Assembly: GCF_002091985.1 (NCBI RefSeq)
Contig: NZ_MKKX01000017.1
Span: 434,001-498,000 of the forward strand
From: Rhodococcus sp. 1163
GTDB lineage: Bacteria > Actinomycetota > Actinomycetes > Mycobacteriales > Mycobacteriaceae
Length of the DNA stretch: 64,000 nucleotides
Direction of reading: 5' to 3'
Shown: positions 7,288 to 15,503 of the stretch, in pieces
Numbering within the stretch: position 1 is the first letter of the stretch
Layout: the number at the start of each line of letters is the position of its first letter
Made by a program: the position numbers and the translations under genes
The notes under the pieces: generated by a model
The model's input: only the letters and a program-made list of their open reading frames with translations
Database searches by the model: none
Told to the model about the DNA's origin: nothing

Positions 7288-8607
7288 CTAACGCAGCACC
7301 ACCCAGCCGTGGGGTGGAATCCTGGTGGATCCGCCGCCCGCATGTGCTTCGCCGGCCAATATCTCGCCGGCAAACACATCGCCGCCGATGCGGTACGTCA
7401 CCTCGTCGTCACCGAGGTTCAACGCCACGTGCAACTGCTCGTCACCCGAGTGGACGCGGTACAACATCGCGGTATTGGACAGCTCCACCGTTTCGGTGCG
7501 CGCCTCGACGAGCCAGGGATGCCTGCGGCGAAACCCGATCAGTTCCTGATGCAGATGGAACGTCGGCCAACCGTACGGGGCGAGTTCTTCTCTGCTGCTG
7601 GGGAATTCCGGCCGTACCTCGTCATCACCGCCGACACGTTCCTCTTTCGCGCCACGGAAGCCCTGTTCGTCGCCGTAGTAGATCATTGGCATACCCCCGA
7701 CCGTGAACAGAACCACGAGTGCATGCTCGAGATGGCGTTCGTCGGTGATGGTGCTGGCGATGCGAGCCACGTCATGATTGCCGACGAACGTGGCCGGAAC
7801 GAACGTCTCGAGCCACTCGTTGTGACGTCCGAGCGCGTGCGACAACTCGAAGAAGTTTCTTTCCGAGATTGCACTCCATGACGCTTTCCACAGCTCGTAC
7901 TGAGTCACCGAATCGAGTGAGCTCGCTTTCACGATGGCTGCATAATCACCGTGGATGACCTCCCCGAGGAAGTAGGCGTCAGGGAACTTCTGCCGAACCT
8001 TCGGAATGACCGCCGCCCAGAACCGCGGCGGCACAGCGTATGCCGCGTCGAGACGCCACCCGTCTGCACCCCGTTCGAGCCAGTGCGACATGACATCGAC
8101 GACATACTGCTCGACCTCGACGCTGTCGTGGTTGAGCGTCACCAGTTCATCGTGGCCCTCGAAATTGCGATGCGTCGGTCTCGCCCCGGACCAGTCCAGG
8201 TGGAACCACTCGGACTCCGGTGAATCCGGCCCTGCTTCGAGCGCCTGCACGAACCGCGGAAATGCTTGTGCCACATGGTTGAATACGCCATCGAGCATGA
8301 CTCGCAGTCCACGTGAATGAGCTTGGTGGATCATGTCGTCGAAGTCCGCTTCGGTCCCGAGCCGTGAATCGATGCGAAGGTGATCGATGGTGTCGTATCC
8401 GTGGCTTGCGGAGGCGAAGATGGGGCCGAGGGCGATTCCCGACGCCCCGAGTTCCACGGCGTAGTCGAACCAGTCGACGATGCGGTGCAGTCGATGCTCG
8501 TCCTCGAGCGAACCGCCGTCCCAGTCATGGACCGGGGCGCCGACGAATCCCAGAGGATAGATGTGCCACCAGATGGCGTGGTCTACCCAGGCAGGCTGAC
8601 TGCTCAT
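7288..8607 (-). CDS. GH13 alpha-amylase-family glycosidase
   Basis: This 439-residue (beta/alpha)8 glycosidase has the GH13 conserved regions: region I DGVFNH (106-111), region II DGWRLDAAY with nucleophile D187, region III FLGEVIHG with acid/base E216, and region IV FVGNHD with D279. It lacks a signal peptide and is therefore probably cytoplasmic. The size suits trehalose-synthase-like or maltodextrin/oligo-glucosidase enzymes. The C-terminal 70 residues form the usual beta-sandwich. Its ATG overlaps the stop of the lactate monooxygenase gene in an ATGA, so the two are translationally coupled, an unexpected metabolic pairing. Confidence 0.9.
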   Translation of the reverse strand: MSSQPAWVDHAIWWHIYPLGFVGAPVHDWDGGSLEDEHRLHRIVDWFDYAVELGASGIALGPIFASASHGYDTIDHLRIDSRLGTEADFDDMIHQAHSRGLRVMLDGVFNHVAQAFPRFVQALEAGPDSPESEWFHLDWSGARPTHRNFEGHDELVTLNHDSVEVEQYVVDVMSHWLERGADGWRLDAAYAVPPRFWAAVIPKVRQKFPDAYFLGEVIHGDYAAIVKASSLDSVTQYELWKASWSAISERNFFELSHALGRHNEWLETFVPATFVGNHDVARIASTITDERHLEHALVVLFTVGGMPMIYYGDEQGFRGAKEERVGGDDEVRPEFPSSREELAPYGWPTFHLHQELIGFRRRHPWLVEARTETVELSNTAMLYRVHSGDEQLHVALNLGDDEVTYRIGGDVFAGEILAGEAHAGGGSTRIPPHGWVVLR

Positions 8608-9764
8608 GCCCGGATCACCGACTCACGGCCGAGTTCGGCAGCACCGGTATGACCCGACAAGCTGGTGACGAGATCGAATTCAGCGAGAATGCAACGTAAT
8701 ACGTGCGCCACACCCTCCTGGCCGCCGAGCGCCAAACCGTACAGGAACGGCCGTCCCAGCAGCACCGCGTCGGCCCCCAACGCGAGCGCCTTCGCCATGT
8801 CGGACCCGGTGCGCACGCCGGAATCGAACAGGACCGTCAGCTGATCACCGACGGCGTCGACGATCTCCGGCAGCGCGCTCAACGACGAGCGAGCGCCGTC
8901 GATCTGGCGCCCACCGTGATTGGACACCACGATCCCGTCCGCCCCGTGATCGACAGCTGCTTCGGCGTCACCGACCGTGCAGATTCCCTTCAAGACGATC
9001 GGTCCGTCCCACTGCTCACGCAGAAACGCCAACTGCGACCAGTTCAAACCAGGGTTGGGGAACATCTGCGCCCAGTGCATAGCTGCAGCCCCAGGATTCG
9101 CTTCGACCGATTGATCCAGACCCGCCAGAAATGCCGGGTCGGTCAGATAGTTCTCGATCCCGAGGTTCGCCAGGAACGGCAGGTATCCACGGTCGAGGTC
9201 GGCCGGCCTCCAGCCGAGAAGCGTCGTGTCGAGCGTCAGTACAAGCGTCGTGAATCCCGATGCCTTGGCTCGCTCGAGAAAGCTGAGCAGAACGGATTCG
9301 TCTGTGGGCCAGTACAACTGATACCACCTGGGGGCGTCGCCACCGGCCTCGGCGATCTGCTCGAACGAATGCGAAGCCTGAGTGGAGTGAATGTAGGGCA
9401 CCGAAAGCTCGGCGGCCGCCCGCACCGTCGCGAGCTCACCGTCCGGATGCGCGAGAGTCTGCACACCCACCGGCGCTATCAACAGCGGCGCGGGCATCGA
9501 GGTGCCCAGCACGGTGACCGCATGATCTCGTTCCGCTGAACTCCGCAACATACGCGGGGCGATCCGCCACTCGTCGAACGCATCGCGGTTGGCGCGGGCC
9601 GTGGCGCCGCTACCCGCGCTGGCGACGATGTACCCGAGAGCTTCCGGGCTGAGGGTGGCAGCGGCCTGCTCCTCCAGCCTGGCCAGGTTCGTGGTGATCT
9701 GCGGCCTCTGATCGGTGAACATGCCCTGGGCATATATACCGATTTGATGGTCACTGAAGTTCAT
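8604..9764 (-). CDS. FMN-dependent alpha-hydroxy-acid oxidase, lactate 2-monooxygenase type
   Basis: This 386-residue TIM-barrel flavoenzyme has features seen in mycobacterial lactate 2-monooxygenase: APVGVQTLAHPDGE, STQASHSFEQIAEA, QLYWPTDESVL, GICTVGDAEAA (catalytic-region Lys before GIC), the active-site His-Gly-Gly-Arg in VVSNHGGRQIDGA, and FDSGVRTGSD and LGRPFLYGLA for FMN phosphate binding. The family oxidises L-lactate or related 2-hydroxy acids, giving either the keto acid plus peroxide or acetate plus CO2; an insertion in the middle of the barrel favours the monooxygenase type. The ATG at 9764 is chosen over an upstream in-frame start by protein length. It overlaps the downstream GH13 gene by four bases. 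Confidence 0.85.
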   Translation of the reverse strand: MNFSDHQIGIYAQGMFTDQRPQITTNLARLEEQAAATLSPEALGYIVASAGSGATARANRDAFDEWRIAPRMLRSSAERDHAVTVLGTSMPAPLLIAPVGVQTLAHPDGELATVRAAAELSVPYIHSTQASHSFEQIAEAGGDAPRWYQLYWPTDESVLLSFLERAKASGFTTLVLTLDTTLLGWRPADLDRGYLPFLANLGIENYLTDPAFLAGLDQSVEANPGAAAMHWAQMFPNPGLNWSQLAFLREQWDGPIVLKGICTVGDAEAAVDHGADGIVVSNHGGRQIDGARSSLSALPEIVDAVGDQLTVLFDSGVRTGSDMAKALALGADAVLLGRPFLYGLALGGQEGVAHVLRCILAEFDLVTSLSGHTGAAELGRESVIRA

Positions 9765-9989
9765 GGTCACCACCGTAGTGCCGTCGCGGGCGATATGGCA
9801 GGACATCACCGAGCGGGCGGTGGAGAGAGCGCGTTGGGAAAGCGCGCACCCTTGTTCGGAACCTCACCCCCGCGATCACGTCCTAGCGAGGGTGTTCGGT
9901 TTGCACAAAGGGTGCACGGTTCACACCGCCCAGGGATGTCTGTGCCGTCCTCTACGGTATTTCGGACACCGTACGACAGACTGGATCCG

Positions 9990-11987
9990 ATGCCACCTCG
10001 TAGACGCAAGCCCACAACCACCGCGAGAACCATCGGCGCAGGCAAGAGCGCCGCTGCGCGCAAATTCAAGGAGTCGACGGCAGCACAGTCGACGACCAAG
10101 AAAGCCCCCGCGAAGAAGGCCGCTACCAAACGGACACCGGCCAAGCGGACCACGACGCGCAAGCGTGCACCCCGTAAGACCGTCTCGCCGGACCTGCGGT
10201 TGCCGGACCCTGGTGAGCGGGTGTGGGTCCTCGACGTCCCGTTCGAGGATCGCGCTCTCGCGTCGGCGTCCGGTGCTCGGTGGCATCCGGGTCCGCGGGT
10301 GTTCGCGTTCTACGGGACCGAGCTGCCCGACGGTTTGGCGTCGTTCGAGTCGATGCCGTACAGCCTGCAGCGCTGGATCGAGGACGACGCCAACGAGGAG
10401 TGGCGGCCCGAGGAGATGCACGAGAGGTCGATGACGCCGCGCGAGACGCAGCTCGAGTCGGTTCGGAGGCATCTCGACGCGTTGGACAACGGGTTCCCGT
10501 ATTTCGCCCAGATGGACTCGACGGGCCTGGGCAAAACTCTTGCCGTGTGCGAGGCCGTCCGCCAGATGGAGGATCCGAGTATCGGAACAGTGCTGGTGGT
10601 CGCCCCCAAAGGTGCTCTTCCCGGTTGGCGGCGCACCATCGCCGACACCGAGGCCGATATTCATCCGTCCGAGCGCAAGCGCTGGCTGCTGGTGACGTAT
10701 CAGTCGACGAAGAAGCTGCTGACCGTCCCCGAAGATGTAGATCTGGGCAAACGCAAGCGAACGCAGAACAAGAGGACCATCACGCTCGGCGAACTTCGAT
10801 TCGACATCGACATCGTGGTGGCCGACGAATCGCATGCGTTGATGAATATCGAGTCGCAGCAGTCGCAGATCCTCTGGCGCTACCAGGAGGCTGCTCGCGC
10901 CGTCGTCTGGATGTCCGCTACCCCGGGTTATCAACCGATGCATTTCGCGTACATGGCCCGGGCGATCGAGCAGAGTCGCGCGCAGGAGCCGATCATCGGT
11001 GACGACGAAGGCCTCGGACACGCCATCACTGCTCAGTGGGCGACGTTCCTCGAGGAGTCGGGCTTCGCACTCAAGGAGGGCAAGGCAACGACCGGGCTGA
11101 AGACGTGGCGGTGGGAGCCCGAGGATGCTGCACGACGCGAGCGCGACATCGGCACCATCCATCGGTGGCTGTCCGGTGGCGCTGTCCCGTGGTCGATTTC
11201 GCGGCCGTCGCCGCCCACGCCGCGCGAGCCTCTCGGCCAGGAGCTGACGGCTGTGCAGAAGCGGCTCTATCACTCGGCGTGGGTGGATTACCGCAAGGAG
11301 GTCGGACTGCCGAACTGGAAGAATGTAGGCGGTAGACGGGTGCTCCAGAAGAACCCGAGTACGCGAGCGGCCGCACTGCGGTTACGCCAAAAGTGCTCGT
11401 ACTTACGCATTCCCGCGTCCGCCGATCAGGTCCGCGCGTGGGTGCGAGACGGCAATCAGGTGTTCGTGTCGATGTTCTATCGCGAATCCGTCGCCGAGTT
11501 GTCGCAGTCCCTCCGGGACGAGGGTCTCGATGTCGCGGTGGTCGACGGCAGTATGAGCAGCGCAGCCCAGGAAGTCGAGATCCGCCGATTCCAAACCGGC
11601 GCTGCACGAGTCATCGTGTCTACGACGACCAGTGCGATCAACCTGCATTCCAACGAGTTGCTGCTGCCCGAGAAGACGGTGTCGACGGCCGCTCCTCGCA
11701 TCACTCTCATCCACGACCCTCGGTGGACACCCATCGAGATCCGGCAGATCGAGGGGCGCGCGAATCGCATCGACAAGGACCACAACCACACCACTTCGAC
11801 CTGCTATTACGGATATGCCGAGGGCACGGTAGAGGAGGACATGGTCCTGACCGGCGTCGAACGCATTGCCGATCTGGGTTCGATCGTCGGTCAAGCGGAT
11901 CTGATCGACCCGGAGGCGTTCTTGGCGGCACGAGCCGACCCCGATCAGCCGGGAGCGTTGTTCGAGGTCGGCAGGGATGCCATTTGA
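9990..11987 (+). CDS. Snf2/DEAH-like helicase with histone-H1-like N-terminal tail
   Basis: The 665-residue protein has three parts. Residues 1-64 are a disordered Lys/Arg/Ala/Pro tail with repeats such as KKAPAKKAATKRTPAKRTT, like the tails of actinobacterial HupB/Hlp and histone H1. Residues about 76-118 resemble a DUF5710-like module (VWVLDVPFEDRALASASGAR followed by WHPG). From about 148 to the end lies an SF2 helicase: Walker A STGLGKT (177-183), DESH (279-282), SATPGYQ, and motif VI QIEGRANRID near 600. This is the Snf2-like/phage-type lineage. ATG 9990 was chosen because upstream codons are non-homologous. It is flanked by intergenic regions and may act alone. Confidence 0.85.
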   Translation: MPPRRRKPTTTARTIGAGKSAAARKFKESTAAQSTTKKAPAKKAATKRTPAKRTTTRKRAPRKTVSPDLRLPDPGERVWVLDVPFEDRALASASGARWHPGPRVFAFYGTELPDGLASFESMPYSLQRWIEDDANEEWRPEEMHERSMTPRETQLESVRRHLDALDNGFPYFAQMDSTGLGKTLAVCEAVRQMEDPSIGTVLVVAPKGALPGWRRTIADTEADIHPSERKRWLLVTYQSTKKLLTVPEDVDLGKRKRTQNKRTITLGELRFDIDIVVADESHALMNIESQQSQILWRYQEAARAVVWMSATPGYQPMHFAYMARAIEQSRAQEPIIGDDEGLGHAITAQWATFLEESGFALKEGKATTGLKTWRWEPEDAARRERDIGTIHRWLSGGAVPWSISRPSPPTPREPLGQELTAVQKRLYHSAWVDYRKEVGLPNWKNVGGRRVLQKNPSTRAAALRLRQKCSYLRIPASADQVRAWVRDGNQVFVSMFYRESVAELSQSLRDEGLDVAVVDGSMSSAAQEVEIRRFQTGAARVIVSTTTSAINLHSNELLLPEKTVSTAAPRITLIHDPRWTPIEIRQIEGRANRIDKDHNHTTSTCYYGYAEGTVEEDMVLTGVERIADLGSIVGQADLIDPEAFLAARADPDQPGALFEVGRDAI

Positions 11988-12005
11988 TTCCGGACTGCAG
12001 TCTTG

Positions 12006-12419
12006 TCAGCGTACGAAGGGCATGACCTGCCGTACTTTCGGATCCCGGAGATACAGTGCACCCCACACCACGATTCCGACGTACACCGCAAACAGCACGG
12101 TGCTGAACAGCGGCTTGTCGACGCGCCAGTTGGTGAGGACTGCGCCACCGAGGTAACCGGTAAGCAGCACGGCACCGAGAAATGCGGTGCGCGGCACCAA
12201 GTACAGGGCAAGCGATACGAGTAGAACGATGCCGACGACGGGCATCATCTCCTCTCGAAGGCCGAGATCCACGGTCGCGTCCTTCACCGCCTGCACGTTC
12301 ATCAGCTTGGTGACTCCGTCGAAAATCAGGAAGATCGCAATCAACGCGGTGAGCACCCAGCCGACGCGAGCAGCGACGGGTGAGTTGGTGTGCGGTGCGG
12401 TGGTTGTGGTGGTGGTCAT
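12006..12419 (-). CDS. DoxX-family membrane protein
   Basis: This 137-residue integral membrane protein has four predicted helices (for example GWVLTALIAIFLIFDGVTKL, VGIVLLVSLALYLV, FLGAVLLTGYLGGAVLT and STVLFAVYVGIVVWGALYL). The FDGVTKLM start of the first hairpin is typical of DoxX-like proteins. These are often linked with redox or terminal-oxidase functions, but the biochemical role is unsettled. The start codon has GGAG ten bases upstream. The gene is convergent with the helicase gene. A LexA box lies about 87 bases upstream of its start, in the region shared with the divergent cysteine-rich gene. Confidence 0.85.
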   Translation of the reverse strand: MTTTTTTAPHTNSPVAARVGWVLTALIAIFLIFDGVTKLMNVQAVKDATVDLGLREEMMPVVGIVLLVSLALYLVPRTAFLGAVLLTGYLGGAVLTNWRVDKPLFSTVLFAVYVGIVVWGALYLRDPKVRQVMPFVR

Positions 12420-12505
12420 TGCATTCTCCGATGTTCGGGCCGGGAATTCGGTACTTGCTTGTATCGACACCTCGGCACGCGAAATCTCATCGCATTGGCT
12501 GGTTA

Positions 12506-12519
12506 CGAACATACGTTCG
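12506..12519. promoter_or_regulatory. LexA (SOS) box
   Basis: CGAACATACGTTCG is a 14-base palindrome-like site with the GAAC-N4-GTTC core of the mycobacterial/actinobacterial SOS box. It sits 81 bases upstream of the cysteine-rich small gene (12601) and 86 bases upstream of the DoxX gene on the other strand. LexA binding here would repress one or both. Position relative to the promoter cannot be fixed from sequence. Confidence 0.75.
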
Positions 12520-12600
12520 ATTGCCGTGCTATTCTCATCGAGCCGTCCGGGAAATCAGCACTCGCGGACGGTCCAAAACCATTCGGCAAGCGGGGCCTTC

Positions 12601-12879
12601 ATGGCGATATCAGATGGACCCGATACTTCAGGAACGCTCCATCGATCGGGCGATCGATGGTCCGAGAACGCACCTTTGCGGTGCGCGCGCGGTCATGCCC
12701 TCGGCCCGCGAACCGTGCTGGTCGGGTCGAGGGCATGCTCCTGCGGCCGCGGTCACCACCGCACTCATGCCTGCCGAGTCTGCGGCGACATCACCTTCAC
12801 GCCACCACTCGGAGATCGCTGCGGCGATGCAAGTTTCGATTCACGGGCAGGAAGGCAAGACCCCAGCGCGGGGGCTTGA
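12601..12879 (+). CDS. Small cysteine/histidine-rich putative zinc-binding protein, SOS-linked
   Basis: A 92-residue protein starts at ATG 12601 (MAISDGPDTSGTLHRSGDRW). Its middle holds a metal-ligand series: RCARGHALGP, then ACSCGRGHHRTH, then ACRVCGDITF and DRC, that is CxxxH, CxC, HH, CxxC and a final Cys. This fits a small zinc ribbon. Short proteins with the pattern RCxxGHxL...GxxxCxC...H..CRxC exist in actinobacteria without known function. A consensus LexA box lies 81 bases upstream, so DNA-damage induction is likely. No strong Shine-Dalgarno sequence is seen. The coding call rests on the ordered Cys/His pattern and on the correct frame being intact between two genes. Confidence 0.65.
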   Translation: MAISDGPDTSGTLHRSGDRWSENAPLRCARGHALGPRTVLVGSRACSCGRGHHRTHACRVCGDITFTPPLGDRCGDASFDSRAGRQDPSAGA

Positions 12880-12913
12880 CGCGTCGATCCGGACATTGGT
12901 GGACAATCGAGCT

Positions 12914-13687
12914 ATGCAGAACAGCGATTCGGGCGCAGCTTCCTTGGATACGACCGCTGCGCAGGTAGCTCAACTGCGGAACGACTTCACGCGGTTCATG
13001 ATGGGGTACAAGTTCGGCACCGACGAACTGATGACCAAGATCAATATCCTCAAAGAGGAATTCACGCACATACATCGGTATTCGCCGATCGAACATGTGA
13101 CATCTCGACTCAAGACGCCGGAGAGCCTGCTCGAGAAGGCGCGACGCAAGAATTGCCCGCTCACCTTCGAAGACATTCGCAAGAACATCTTCGACATCGC
13201 CGGCATCAGAATCACCTGCAGCTTCATCTCCGACACCTACCGAGTCGCCGACATGCTGACCAGTCAGAGCGACGTCGAGGTCATCGAGATCAAGGACTAC
13301 ATCGCCAATCCGAAACCCAACGGCTACAAGAGTCTTCACGTGATCGTCGAGATACCAGTCTTCATGACGGACCGAGTCCAGCCCGTTCTCGTCGAGCTCC
13401 AGATCCGCACCATCGCGATGGACTTCTGGGCAAGCCTGGAACACAAGATCTTCTACAAGTACCGAGGCGCTATCCCCGTCACGCTGCTCGACGAGCTCAC
13501 CGATGCTGCCGAAAGTGCGAACAGACTCGACGTGAAAATGGAACATCTGCACGACGAGATCGGCGAAATCAAGAGCAGCAATCTCGATGCCCCGGACAGT
13601 ATTCAGCTCAGCTCGATGCCGTCGCTGTCGTTGCCTCGGGAACTGCTCGCGTCACTTCTCGAACACGGAAGTATGGGCCGGCTCTAG
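12914..13687 (+). CDS. Small RelA/SpoT-type (p)ppGpp synthetase
   Basis: This 257-residue single-domain RelA/SpoT nucleotidyltransferase has no HD hydrolase, TGS or ACT domain, the layout of small alarmone synthetases. Synthetase motifs are visible: DIRKNIFDIAGIRITCSFIS, NPKPNGYKSLHVIVEIP (substrate-binding Tyr-Lys) and VELQIRTIAMDFWASLEHK (catalytic Glu region). The family transfers pyrophosphate from ATP to GDP or GTP. The start at ATG 12914 has a weak ribosome-binding site; an in-frame GTG at 12899 is an alternative. Its 3' end overlaps the convergent aldo/keto reductase gene by four bases. The upstream SOS-linked gene ends only 34 bases before it, so read-through from the LexA-controlled promoter is possible. 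Confidence 0.88.
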   Translation: MQNSDSGAASLDTTAAQVAQLRNDFTRFMMGYKFGTDELMTKINILKEEFTHIHRYSPIEHVTSRLKTPESLLEKARRKNCPLTFEDIRKNIFDIAGIRITCSFISDTYRVADMLTSQSDVEVIEIKDYIANPKPNGYKSLHVIVEIPVFMTDRVQPVLVELQIRTIAMDFWASLEHKIFYKYRGAIPVTLLDELTDAAESANRLDVKMEHLHDEIGEIKSSNLDAPDSIQLSSMPSLSLPRELLASLLEHGSMGRL

Positions 13688-14559
13688 GCTCCTGCGGCAG
13701 AAAGCGCGTCGAACTCGTCGTCGGTGAGTTCTATGCTTGCACCCGCGAGGTTGTCTTCCAGGTGCTCCACGCTCGAGGTTCCCGGGATCGGCAACACGAC
13801 CGGCGAACGCTTCAGCAGCCAAGCCAGTGCAAGTTGCGACGGCGACGCGTTGTGCTGCTTTGCGAGCGTGGACAACGGACTGCCCTCACCGCTGAGCTTG
13901 CCCGTTGCCAGGGGGAACCACGGGATGAAGCCGACGCCGTTGGCTGTGGACCAGTCCAAGAGCTCTTCCGAAGATCGGTCGGAGAGGTTGTAGAGGTTCT
14001 GAACGGACACGATCGGCGCGATCTTCTGCGCGGCCTCCGCCTCGGCTACCGAAACCTGACTCAACCCGATGTGGCGGATCTTTCCCTCGTCCTGCAGCTT
14101 CTTCAGCTCACCGACCTGGTCCTCCAACGCCACCTCGGGGTCGATTCGGTGGAGCTGGAACAAATCGATTCGGTCCAACCCGAGACGTCGAAGACTCAAT
14201 TCTGCCTGCTGGCGCAGGTAGGCGGGGCGTCCCACAGGCGTCCAGATACCGGGTCCCTGACGGGTCAGTCCGGCTTTGGTGGCGATGACGACGTCGTCAC
14301 GGTAGGGATGTAGGGCCTCGCGCAGTAGGTCCTCGGCAACCTCGGGTCCATAGCTGTCGGCGGTGTCGAAGAAGTTCACGCCCAGCTCTACGGCCCGCTG
14401 GAGAACGCGAATGGCGGCGGCTCGGTCCTTCGGCTCTCCCCAGACGCCTTCGCCCGGCAGCTGCATCGTGCCGTATCCGAGGCGGTTGATCTCGAGGTCG
14501 CCACCGAGACGGAACGTCCCGGAAGCGGCGGCGGGCGTGGCACTGTCCGAAGTAGTCAT
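13684..14559 (-). CDS. Aldo/keto reductase
   Basis: This 291-residue TIM-barrel NADPH-dependent oxidoreductase has catalytic residues D, Y, K and H in FFDTADSYGP (Asp, Tyr), VVIATKAG (Lys) and IDLFQLHRID (His). The C-terminal cofactor segment IPGTSSVEHLEDNLAGA is also present. It resembles the AKR13/YghZ-like cytoplasmic reductases that act on small aldehydes and quinone-like compounds. The ATG at 14559 is the only good start. It overlaps the convergent (p)ppGpp synthetase by four bases. Substrate unknown. Confidence 0.88.
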   Translation of the reverse strand: MTTSDSATPAAASGTFRLGGDLEINRLGYGTMQLPGEGVWGEPKDRAAAIRVLQRAVELGVNFFDTADSYGPEVAEDLLREALHPYRDDVVIATKAGLTRQGPGIWTPVGRPAYLRQQAELSLRRLGLDRIDLFQLHRIDPEVALEDQVGELKKLQDEGKIRHIGLSQVSVAEAEAAQKIAPIVSVQNLYNLSDRSSEELLDWSTANGVGFIPWFPLATGKLSGEGSPLSTLAKQHNASPSQLALAWLLKRSPVVLPIPGTSSVEHLEDNLAGASIELTDDEFDALSAAGA

Positions 14560-14648
14560 GCAGGTTCTGACGCTGCGCAGGCTCCGACTATTCCGTCTCG
14601 GCCAATCTATGGAGATCTATCGTTTATTCAATACTAGGATAGAGAGGG

Positions 14649-15479
14649 CTACAGTCGCTCGATCAGCTTCATGGCGTCGAACGGTGCAAAACCCTTCGCA
14701 TCGTTGTCGAAGTACACGTGCACGTCGAGGCCCTGCTCAGCCCACGCGGCTATCTTTGCGGCCCAACCGTCGAGCGCCTCCTCGGTGTAGCCGCTCGCGT
14801 AGAGCTCGTCGGCGCCATGCAGCCGTACGTACATCAATTCAGCCGTCGGCGTCTCGACGTACGGGTATTTACCTGCACTGTCTGCAACGACGAAGGCAAT
14901 ACCGTTCTCCCTCAACAGCGAGACAGCTTCTTCCACCTGAAAGCTCGGGTGCCGAACTTCGAGTGCATGCCGCAGCGTGCGGTCTCCGTCGACGTCGAGA
15001 TTCACTCGATCCTCGGGCAGCTTGTCGTCCCGTTGCTCGGCGAGTTCGATTGCTGCCGTTGTCGTTCGAGGAAGAACATCGAAGAATGCAGCGAGCTTGT
15101 CCGCGTCGAACCGAAAATTGGGCGGCAGCTGCCACAGAATCGGACCGAGCTTGGCGCCCAAGCTCAACACCCCGGTAGCGAAGAAGTTCGCCAGCGCCAC
15201 TTCGGCACCGACGAGACGCTTGACGTGGGTAATGTAGCGGCCGCCCTTGATGGCGAATACGAAATCTTCCGGCGTCTCCTCGCGCCACTTCACGAAACTC
15301 GACGGCTTCTGCATTGCGTAAAAAGTGCCGTTGATCTCTATCGAGGACAGGTGCGTCGACGCATATCCGAGCTCGGCGCGGTGCGGCAGGCCGGGTGGAT
15401 AGAAGTCGCCTCGCCAGGGCGCATACGTCCGGCCGGAGATCCCGATTCGAACCTCTGGCTCTCGCGTGCGGCGTGACAT
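14649..15479 (-). CDS. DUF72 family protein
   Basis: This TIM-barrel protein of about 276 residues belongs to DUF72 (YecE-like). Hallmarks are IGISGRTYAPWRGDFYPPGL at the N-terminus, then EINGTFYAMQ, FVFAIKGGRYITH, GPILWQLPPNF and the C-terminal VYFDNDAKGFAPFDA. The biochemical function of the family is unknown. The ATG at 15479 is used, but a GTG at 15494 in the same frame is also possible; neither has a clear ribosome-binding site. It follows the transporter gene of the alkylmalate-type operon by 10-25 bases, so it may be its last gene. Confidence 0.85.
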   Translation of the reverse strand: MSRRTREPEVRIGISGRTYAPWRGDFYPPGLPHRAELGYASTHLSSIEINGTFYAMQKPSSFVKWREETPEDFVFAIKGGRYITHVKRLVGAEVALANFFATGVLSLGAKLGPILWQLPPNFRFDADKLAAFFDVLPRTTTAAIELAEQRDDKLPEDRVNLDVDGDRTLRHALEVRHPSFQVEEAVSLLRENGIAFVVADSAGKYPYVETPTAELMYVRLHGADELYASGYTEEALDGWAAKIAAWAEQGLDVHVYFDNDAKGFAPFDAMKLIERL

Positions 15480-15503
15480 AGGAGGAGTATGCACTTCGCT
15501 GCA

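Noticed and set aside
12694..12737. Ten-base inverted repeat CATGCCCTCG/CGAGGGCATG with a 24-base loop
   Set aside because: It lies inside the cysteine-rich small gene and spans coding sequence, so chance or codon constraint is the simpler explanation.
12380..12913. Extended N-terminus of the RelA/SpoT protein
   Set aside because: The frame runs upstream through the LexA box and antisense to DoxX; translated residues do not resemble the family.
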